Assembly (NCBI RefSeq): GCF_037975245.1
Contig: NC_092567.1
Span: 16,976,376-17,040,375 of the forward strand
DNA: 64,000 nt
Direction: 5' to 3'
From: Apostichopus japonicus
Taxonomy: Eukaryota; Echinodermata; Holothuroidea; Aspidochirotida; Stichopodidae
How positions within the stretch are numbered: position 1 is the stretch's first letter; each line of letters opens with the position of its first letter. Below the pieces are notes generated by a model. It did no database searches and had not been told where the DNA came from. It saw only the letters and a program-made list of their open reading frames with translations. Shown one piece after another: positions 21,697 to 30,019 of this stretch. The translations under genes were made by a program, and so were the position numbers.

Positions 21697-21842
21697 CAGG
21701 TGCGTAGTGAGGAATTTGCCAAGGAAGGGGCCAAGCTTGTAGGTAAACCACCTAAGCGTAGCGCCACCATGACTTGGCGCGAAGAGTGTAAGAAAATTTA
21801 GGCCGAAAATTGCTCCCACATTGCTGGAAATGGCACTTCCCA
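21697..21842 (-). mobile_element. Core-bearing hAT-like fragment nested in the foldback element
   Basis: Inverted relative to the other copies. A CAGGTGCGTAGTGAGG terminus at 21697 is followed by TTTGCCAAGG and the shared core on the minus strand (21747-21842). The second end was not found. Confidence 0.55.
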
Positions 21843-22221
21843 GGCCTAGTTAGTTGCATATCACGCTATAATGGAAAAGTTTCTTGAGATTAAAAAATCA
21901 ACCTGCAATTGGTCGTAATGTAATATGACCTCTTTTTACCAATTACTGTAGTTTGCAACGCCTGCCACATATTTGTTCTTAGTATAAGGGTCTTTGTGTG
22001 AACGCTGTATGATGAACTACAATGTAGACATGAACATATCCACACAGTGTTTATACAAAGAGCCTAAGGGTGTTAAGAAGCTATACAGGATAATTGTACA
22101 GTCTAGAACAGGTTGATTTACGACCGTGTCAGATCGATGACGGTGTACTATTACTAAGCCTGTGTGTCGCCGATTATTATTCCGCACTTGTCCATATGCG
22201 GACTGTGCGGGACCGTAGCTA

Positions 22222-22690
22222 TGTTTTTACATGGTTTATCGGCGATAAACATGGTTTATCGGCGATAAACATGGTTTATCGGCGATAAACATGGTTTATC
22301 GCCGATAAACCATGTTTCTCGATAGATAAACATGGTTTATCGGCGAAAACCTTGTCATCGCTCGAAAAACCATGTTTATCGCTTGAAAAACATGGATTAT
22401 CGCAGATAAACATGGATTGTCACAGATAAACCATGTTTATCTATCGAGAAACATGGTTTATCGCCGATAAACCACGTTTATCGCCGATAACCCATGTTTA
22501 TCGCCGAAAAACCATGTTTATCAGTGATAATCCATGTTTCTCAAGCGATAAACATGGATTCTCGCCGATAAACCGTGTTTATCAACCGAAAATCCATGTT
22601 TATCGGTCGATAAACATGGTTTTTCGATCAAAAAACATGGTTTATCAGTCGTTAAACATGGTTTTTCGACCGATAATCCATGTTTTTCGA
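22222..22690. repeat. Right arm: ~20-bp palindromic tandem repeat
   Basis: About 23 copies of the same unit as the left arm, inverted overall so that the two arms can pair. The first four copies (22229-22310) are almost identical (CATGGTTTATCGGCGATAAA), suggesting recent local expansion. Confidence 0.85.
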
Positions 22691-22723
22691 TTTATTGAGC
22701 AATTGGCTTGCCATAGACATGTG

Positions 22724-23109
22724 TCTGTAAGCTGTATCATAAGTTCAACATAGCCTAATCAAGTTTAATAGTTTTACCCAAAACGATTGTGACCCGTCAT
22801 AGGGTCTCTGGTGGACCTCCATGAAAAGTGTTATTCAGTCAAGGTATAATCATGCAGTGTATACCTCCGGCAACCCCATTGGTGGAAATCCTGCCTATAT
22901 TGACTGTTGATTAATAAAGCACAATAACAGCAGTTGATGTATTTAGAGTAAACTATATTTCTTATAAGAATGTAGGGTCAAAATTCACACTAACACACAT
23001 GCATATGCTACGTTGTTTCGAATAGGTGCAGTGAACGGTGAAGTTAGTTCATAATAAGGGTGGGACAATCTTTTGTCGCTATATAGCGTAGAAAACCTAT
23101 ATATGTTTA
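22724..23109. other. Non-coding stretch, no feature seen
   Basis: No gene or repeat boundary was recognised between the foldback element and the next MITE. Confidence 0.35.
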
Positions 23110-23117
23110 CTCAGCTG

Positions 23118-23743
23118 CAAGGGCGGCGGAACCCGGGGGGCACAGGGGGCACGTGCCCCCCCCCCCACTTTTCCTCAGGTTAAAAATGTGCCCTTTTTCT
23201 ACATAAAAATTGAGGTGTCTCAAGTTAGCAAGAGGCAAGGGAACCAGAATGAACACTCGAGAAGGGCCGTTTCCGGCCATCTGAGGGGTTTGTAAAACCA
23301 AAAATTTTCTTGTACGCTCCGCGCCAACCGATGGTGGCGCTCCGCTCAGATAGTCGTGCATACAACTTTGCAAATCCTGGCTACGCCCTGACTTTTAATG
23401 AACTTCTGTGGGTCAAATTAAAGCTATTTCGAGTGGAAAAAAAGTGTAAAGATATTAACGATAATATCTAATTCGGAAGGTTCCTACATTAGCAACTAGC
23501 ATGATTTCACCTAATTTTCTCAAAAGAAAACTAATTGTTCCTTGTTTCCCAATTTGCACATTGGATATTGCAGTGCTAGTATGCATATTTTCCTTAAGGG
23601 GGGGGGGGGGGGCGCAAATAAAATAATACAATGAGAGTAATAAAGGGTACTAAATATAAGGCTGCATCAGTCCAATCAAATTTCTGCAAAGTGCCCTTTG
23701 ATGTCGGTGCTCCCCCAGATTAAAAGTGTTTCCGCCGCCCTTG
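23118..23743. mobile_element. hAT-type MITE with shared core
   Basis: The ends are CAAGGGCGGCGGAACC and, reverse-complemented, CAAGGGCGGCGGAAACA. A perfect 8-bp duplication CTCAGCTG flanks it (23110-23117 and 23744-23751). The shared core is at 23259-23354, followed by a second terminus-like CTGGCTACGCCCTG at 23390, so a further element may be nested. Long C- and G-runs lie near 23155 and 23598. Confidence 0.85.
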
Positions 23744-23751
23744 CTCAGCTG

Positions 23752-24785
23752 AGACTTATTAATTTTGTCGATTAATATAACGTAATGTCATTTGCACCAA
23801 AATACCGAGGGTGATAGCTGCACGAAAGGTTGTTCGACTACGTGCCGCTGAGCAGCTTGTGCCACTGAGCTTTTGCGTTCTTTCAAGTCTGGGAAATTGT
23901 GTAGGTTTTTTGGAATTAATGTAATTGCTGTATATTTTGATTGCATAAGCTACGCAAGTCATCTTAAGTTAAAGGCAATTTTTCTTCCCATTTACGTTAG
24001 GTAAATATAGCTTTCACTAATATTACAAAGTTAGTTATCAGAACCATTAAGAAAAATGAGGAACATAAACTGTGCTTAACAAACTCGTAACAACCCGATC
24101 GCTTTCTAGGAGGGTCGCTTTGTTACTTTACATGACAGTATATTGGTGAATCTTATATGTTTAATGGTCAATCAAATGTCAATGGAAGGCTCGATTTCAT
24201 TAAGGCAAAGATATCTTTTGATGAAATTTAAAGCGGACACAAAACACAACCATCATGCTTATCTATAAATGACAGAGATCCTTGTGAAGGACAACTTCTC
24301 ATAACAGCTCAAAACTTCTTGTTCCGTTAGGCTGAGATATCCTAAATTAAAACTCGTGTCTGGGGTTATCAGTTTGTACCATCTCTGCTTTCAAATAGTG
24401 TCATTACGACCTGAAAACGTTTGACATTCTCCTTATTTTGTTTTAAGTATTTTCAAGGTAAAATGTCATTATAAGTCTTGACTTTTTTGTTGTTCACGTT
24501 TTGTTTTAGATTCATCATTTGTAAACCCTCCTCCGTTACAGAAAATAAAACTTACACTAAAAACAAGAATAATATAAAAAACAATTTGAAGAACATGTGC
24601 ATGGCTCGATGATGTCCTATTTAGACTTGAGCAAGTCTTCGGCCCTGCGAATGAAGTTTATTAGTTCAGGTGTCATACATGTTAATCTTATATGAAAGAA
24701 GATAATAAAAGAAACACAATGATGAAAAAACTGTTCAAATATCTTATTCCGTTATGGAGATATTCAAGTTTATAGTTCTATCTGA
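23752..24785. other. Non-coding stretch, no feature seen
   Basis: AT-rich sequence of ~1 kb with no recognisable exon. Two similar phrases (TTCCGTTAGGCTGAGATAT near 24331 and TTCCGTTATGGAGATAT near 24747) hint at an old repeat. Confidence 0.35.
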
Positions 24786-25085
24786 TTGTGTAGAAACTGC
24801 TGAAATCAGACTAGCTGTGATGTCACATCCTCACATTTCGGAAAAGTCCTTGTTATTTTATTAAAATGTTTTGTGAGAGTTTATGAATTACAACCAAAAG
24901 ATATGCCATGTGGATCTCATATTTGTCAAGGGAAGTATCAGAGATTAAACATCTGAAGAATTTTTGATTATATTTTTTTAGATTTGTGGAAAAAAAATGT
25001 AATTAATTTTTATAAAAATATTCACACATGTTAAGAAAGTGAGGATGTGACATCACACCCTCACAGTTAGTCTTTCTACACCAGT
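24786..25085. repeat. Inverted repeat with GTGATGTCACATCCTCAC arms
   Basis: GTGATGTCACATCCTCAC (24817-24834) is repeated inverted at 25039-25056. Weaker similarity (TGTAGAAA...GACTA) extends each arm outward. The spacer is about 200 bp and AT-rich. It may be a small palindromic transposon or a long hairpin. Confidence 0.6.
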
Positions 25086-25225
25086 CTTTTTCAAAGAAAT
25101 TTGTATATCTTCAAAGCGTGATATCTCCTAAAAAGAGCATGCTATCATGGTAGTTTCTTTACTGTTCTGTTTGCCTTTTTAAGCTCTTTCATACAAGATA
25201 GACATGTCAGACACCTGAACCAATC

Positions 25226-26811
25226 CTCTAAGCCCACTTGACATTCTTATTCAAGTGTATATATATCATGCAGCTTTATAGGGCAAAATATTTATCGGCG
25301 TGAACTTTGTTATCGAAGAAAAGTTAATACTAGCAGGTTCTCACAGTGGCGTAGCCAGACGGGTGCATGTGGATAGTATCCCCCCCCCCCCATCTTTGGG
25401 GGATTTTGGGCTCAATAAAATTTCGGGGTGAGCCCCAACCCTCTCCCAACCCCCACCAGCAATGACAGGCAACATCTTACAAATAATTCCTGAAGTACAA
25501 TGCATAAACTGATATCTTGTACACAAGGTACAATATATACAGTTGAAAATTCTTCAAAATTGTTACAAAAGTGACAACATATGGCAACCTCCAACCTTTT
25601 TTGAAAAACATTTCTAAAAGGAAAGTGGGGGGCACTCCCCTTAGACCACTCCCATGGATGACTTATAAATATTTCCCTCGCCACTTATGAAGGTTGTTGT
25701 GCCTCTGAGGTAGAGCCTATACCGTGAAATGTATAGTCACCAATATTCTCTTTTCCCTGGTGTTTTGCTACTGGCAACTCTTAGCAAAAAAAAAAGGAAA
25801 CCAGATAACGCAATTTGTAATATAAAATCCTTATGTGGTCTTTGTAACCTTCATAAAAACCCACATGTGACCGAGATGTTTATTGCGAGGTATACTCACA
25901 TTAATTGCTCATATGTATTGAACCCACATTTTACTCAGGCACATAGAACACAATCGGGCATCCATTGGTTTACCCACAATCATTTGCGCAAGTGAAACTC
26001 ATATAATCCACGTGGAACCCAATCAGACATCCAAACATTTCCCAATAATTCCAAACCCGCATATCAACCCAGTTGTAACGCAGATGGGTGCTCATTAACT
26101 TCCTATGTAAAATCAGACATCCCAGAATTTACACATTATTTGACCGATTTGTAGACCACATCCAACCCACATTGGCGATGCCCAAGTTAGCCCATGTATC
26201 TTTACCCACACATATTTAATACATGTACAACACTGGCCCAAATTGGCGCTCCATGGTGAGCCCAAGCTTATATTTACCTCCGCGTAAGACCCACTTGGGG
26301 CCGAAACTGTTGTAATGGTTGGGTTTGGACAATAAAACGTTTTTTTTGCCAATACTTACCAATACCAATACAATATCCAGCAAATGAAGTTTGAGAAGAG
26401 CTCAGAGAGGAAAAATGAGAAACGCGTCCGAAAGTGTTGTTCATTACTGGTATGTGATGATATGGATACGTGCTAAGGTGGCACTTTTAACTGGGGCACA
26501 GATTTAACTCAAAAGGCGCCCATGAGTCGATCCATTGAAAAGAAAGAATACAATGTTGCCATGGCTACTTGCGAAAGTAGTAAAAAGGGCAAGGAAAAAG
26601 AAGCATTTCACTGAAATATATTCTTCATAGTATCTATGATATACTTATTTCATGTCACTTGATAAATCTTGAAGCAATCGTTCTATCATTTCTATACGTA
26701 GTAACTTCTATTTATTGTCGATTTTTTTTTAATATATATCCTAAGTCATTCTGATATAGTTCCTTTATGAACGTTATTTTCAACAAAAGTCTTTTTTAAT
26801 CCAATTTGCAG
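25226..26811 (+). other. Partial array spacer upstream of copy 3 (left edge of block B)
   Basis: Array-unit homology begins at about 25226 (CTAAGCCCACTTGACATT), matching 7085, 32055, 38815 and 45607. This spacer has only the last ~1.6 kb of the unit and lacks the 865-bp MITE. It carries the one-ended hAT end at 25344 and the TGGG-rich repeat. The conserved splice acceptor AG ends at 26811, 19 nt before the copy 3 ATG. Confidence 0.75.
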
Positions 26812-26830
26812 AAACTTGTGACCAAAAATT

Positions 26831-28210
26831 ATGACGTCTACAGGGCAAAGCATGGAGCTACTCGCGGCTGTGGAGAAGAGGATTAAAGATGATAACATTA
26901 AAAACATTCGCTTTGAGTTTCTTGATACCAACGCTGTCGCTAGATCTAAAACCATTCCTGCTCGCCACTTTAAGAGCACCGCCACATCTGGAATCCTGTT
27001 TCCAGGTGTCTTTTTTGCGGTGACTGCAAGATCAGACATACCATTTGAAAGCTCTATCGCCGAGAAATACCATTGCTCTGATCTGGTATTTCTACCCGAT
27101 CTGTCCACGTTCGAAGTATTACCATGGACTCCAAATACAGCGAGAGTGTTCGTCTCAGTATCGGACATTAGTGACGACGAGAAAGCGTTAATCGATCCAA
27201 GAAACGTCGCTCGGGCTCAGTTAGAGAAGCTCAAGGACAGAGATTTGAGTATCTTCTCATCATTTGAATACGAGTTTTGGGTAGTGGATGAAGAAAATAG
27301 GAAACCAATCATCGATGGCGTAGATTGCTACGCCACCATTCGTCTCGCAAAGCACCAAGCATTTTTTGACAAGGTCGCTGAAAATCTCTCAGAAGCCGGA
27401 GTCGATATCGAATGCGTCGAAACTGAATACGCCAAAGGTCAGTTTGAGTTGGTCATCTGCCCGACATTTGGAATCAAGGCCGCAGATAACGCCGCAACTT
27501 TCCGCACTGGTGTAAAAGAAATGGCGATGCGAAACGGATTTGTCGCTAGTTTTATGTCGAAGCCATATCCTAAAGAAGGAGGGTCGTCGGGGCACCTCAA
27601 TCACTCATTGTGGTCACTCGATGGTAAGACGCCTAAAACAGGTGATTCTTCTCGGCCCTATGGACTCTCAGAGATTGGAGAACACTGGATAGCTGGTCTT
27701 CTAGAACATGCTCCAGCATTATCCTTTCTACAGAGTCCAACTGTAAATTGTAGAGATAGAGTGAAACCAGATACATTCGCACCATTCAACGCAACGTGGG
27801 GAGTAGACAACCGTACATGTGCGGTTCGTTTGAAGCCAGTCGGGGCTCATGGGATCTACATGGAGAATCGAATGGGATCAAGTGCTGGAAACCCTTACAT
27901 AAGTCTAGCTGCTACAATCGCAGCTGGAATAGATGGTATCGAACGTAAGTTACCTCTTCCACCTCCAGTACCGACTAACAAGCCATCACATATTGCTGAG
28001 CACGTTCCACCGAACACTGCCCTCCTTCCCGCTGACATGGAGGACGCATTTCAAGCCCTAAAAAAGGATGAGATAATGGTAAGTGCTATTGGGGCCGACC
28101 TTGTCGTCGCTCTGGAGTCCGTACGACGTCTTGAAATGACCACATTTGCTGCTGACAGTGATGTTGAAAAATTTGAATTGCACAGGCGTATGTATTTTGA
28201 TTACGTTTAA
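26831..28210 (+). CDS. Glutamine synthetase I-like protein (lengsin-like), copy 3
   Basis: A single-exon CDS of 459 codons, the usual size of a GS-I-type subunit. The N-terminal beta-grasp-like part is residues ~20-110 (CSDLVFLPD at 82-90). The catalytic-type barrel follows: E146/E148 (FEYEF), E199 and E206 (ETEYAKGQFE), H255 (GSSGHLNHSL), R310, N327/R328, R333, E345/R347 (MENRM) and GNPYISLAATIAAGIDGI. By-eye comparison with bacterial GS puts Pro58 at the ammonium-site Asp50 and Phe316 at the flap Glu327, so normal glutamine synthesis looks unlikely; lengsins are similarly non-canonical. It is unique in the array for VFFAV at 60-64 (others FCFSW or ICFSW) and has D405 and V426. The start is fixed by conservation and the acceptor upstream. 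Lengsin versus another GS-I-like ligase is not settled. Confidence 0.88.
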   Translation: MTSTGQSMELLAAVEKRIKDDNIKNIRFEFLDTNAVARSKTIPARHFKSTATSGILFPGVFFAVTARSDIPFESSIAEKYHCSDLVFLPDLSTFEVLPWTPNTARVFVSVSDISDDEKALIDPRNVARAQLEKLKDRDLSIFSSFEYEFWVVDEENRKPIIDGVDCYATIRLAKHQAFFDKVAENLSEAGVDIECVETEYAKGQFELVICPTFGIKAADNAATFRTGVKEMAMRNGFVASFMSKPYPKEGGSSGHLNHSLWSLDGKTPKTGDSSRPYGLSEIGEHWIAGLLEHAPALSFLQSPTVNCRDRVKPDTFAPFNATWGVDNRTCAVRLKPVGAHGIYMENRMGSSAGNPYISLAATIAAGIDGIERKLPLPPPVPTNKPSHIAEHVPPNTALLPADMEDAFQALKKDEIMVSAIGADLVVALESVRRLEMTTFAADSDVEKFELHRRMYFDYV

Positions 28211-29142
28211 ACAAATTGAAAAAAAAATTACAGAGGATTTAACCGTCCCCCCTCGGAAAGAATGACGTCATAAAGCTCGTACAATCATCGGGCAGCTTAA
28301 ACGCATCGATTTTTCTTTTTTCATTCTCTGATTTTGTCTCCCGATGAATTCATTTGGCTATATATGTTAATCGGTAGACTTTGGTGAGCTCTTTGATCAT
28401 ATTCTGATAACAACCAAAATGAAAGAAGAATATTTCTTAATGGTATATATTTATAAACCCTTACATAAGTTAAATGGTTTTTTCTGTCTTCAACAGATTA
28501 TTATTTTTTTGTTAAATCAGCATACTTAGCATTTAATACGCAGATCATGACTAATGATATTATATATTTAATTTTGCTTTTTAACATTTGTGTTATAAAG
28601 TTCGAAAATGTTATAGAAGATTTGATGATTTCAGAAATATTATATCCAAACAAAAAGTTACATCAGAACATTTTGGGTACGGGTATATATACCCTTTTCA
28701 TTCCATGCAATACATTAATCACTTTTGTCCTGGAAAGGTATTTTGTTTGAGCTAGGGGTTCATCTTCTAACATTGTATTCATCGTTTCTATAATTCTTTT
28801 CAATTGATTCCGCATGGGTTTTTAATCTGCTTCTTGTTCTTCTTTATTGGTACTTGCAATTTCCATCTGTTCAATCCTTTCACCTTTAAACTGTTTTGAG
28901 TGAGTCCGTGAATGTTGGTTCCTGCTGAATAGAGCTCTTGCTAGGAAACCTAAACTTCTAGTCTAGCATCCAATTCTTCAGTTTCACTCATAGCATTGCA
29001 TTGTGTCCCAAAGTGATCTCTAAAGTGCAGCTTCTTTCCATCCTATAGTAACTCTCTTATAGTGAGCAGTTCTTCTGCGATTTGGAGAGCAGTTTGCGTT
29101 CCAGTGTTGAGATCCTCATGGATATTCATAGTGGTTTCTCTG
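28211..29142 (+). other. 3' flank of copy 3
   Basis: Array spacer, equivalent to 3253-4190. An A-rich run begins 13 nt after the stop. The left duplication TTTCTCTG of the MITE is at 29135-29142. Confidence 0.65.
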
Positions 29143-30011
29143 AAGGGACGTAGCCAGGGGAGCAGGGGGCCAACTGCTCCCCCCCCCCCCTCCACCCTCT
29201 TTCAGTGTCGAACAAATGTTAAAAACTGTTGTTTTTAAGCATGGTACTTTGTCAGTGCTTTTTTGATCGTGGATACGTCAGCTCCGTTAACTCGATTATA
29301 ATCGTAGTAACATTAAGGCCTACTGATTCAGCTACTTACTTAGTTTGGCAGATGCAATTAGCTAAATTTAGTCTATAGCCTATTACAAGCCTACAGTTGG
29401 CCACTGCGTAATAACATACATGTTGCATACCTAACCGCACTCGATGGAGTGTCACGAACTGTATGCACAACGACGTCGACAACGTTTGTTCTCATCCTTT
29501 CTGTTATGAGTTGTTGCACGAACAGCATGTTATGAAGCTAAGCTAGCAATCGTACGTGATACGCGCTTCCTATAAATAATGATTACACTGCTAATACACT
29601 GCGATCACGATATTTGTTTTTAGGCCATTGCACATCTGGCTGTCTTACAAAATATGAAAGTTTATATTGTCTATCAGTTAAGTTCGTCAAATGTATTAAA
29701 TTCCAGACATTGGACAATAAACAAGTATCATCTTACCCGGAAAATTGTAAAAGTGCACTATATATGTTTGTCTTTCTGATATAATATGTAAAAGAACATG
29801 TAAAGAATTCAAACAGGAAACAAAATCAAATTATGATATCATATGATAATGATGAAAGTGGCAAAACATTGCACCAGATCGCATCTATGACCTTCAATTG
29901 TTCAAAAATATATCAAAGGAGAGGGGGACCCCTACTCACCTTAATCCCCTCCCCATATCAATCGCAATATGTGCTCCCCCCCCCCTTTTCAAATTCCTGG
30001 CTACGTCGCTG
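29143..30011. mobile_element. hAT-type MITE in the array spacer (unit 3)
   Basis: Same insertion as 4191-5054. Here the left end reads AAGGGACGTAGCCAGG. TTTCTCTG flanks it at 29135-29142 and 30012-30019. It differs from the other copies mainly in C-run lengths and scattered substitutions. Confidence 0.85.
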
Positions 30012-30019
30012 TTTCTCTG

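Larger units (their letters stand above)
20455..22714. mobile_element. Foldback (TU/FB-like) transposon with palindromic tandem-repeat arms
   Basis: A 2,260-bp element. The left end is TGGCAAGCCAAATGCTCAAT and the right end, reverse-complemented, is ATGGCAAGCCAATTGCTCAA. Both are followed immediately by long arrays of ~20-bp palindromic units (AAACATGGTTTATCGGCGAT type). The flanks carry a direct repeat AGACATGTG (20446-20454 and 22715-22723), a 9-bp duplication, or 8 bp if the ends are taken one base out. Long inverted ends made of short tandem repeats are known in Drosophila FB and sea-urchin TU elements. The interior (about 20860-22220) contains a nested core-bearing fragment (21697-21842) and no recognisable transposase. 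Confidence 0.8.

Noticed and set aside
20475-22690. CRISPR-like array of short palindromic repeats
   Set aside because: Units are contiguous and degenerate with no unique spacers. The two arrays are inverted copies bounded by transposon ends and a target duplication, and the genome is eukaryotic.
27633-27960. GGTAAGA and CGTAAGT donor-like sites inside the synthetase CDS
   Set aside because: The frame reads through them in all four intact copies and no paired acceptor improves the protein.
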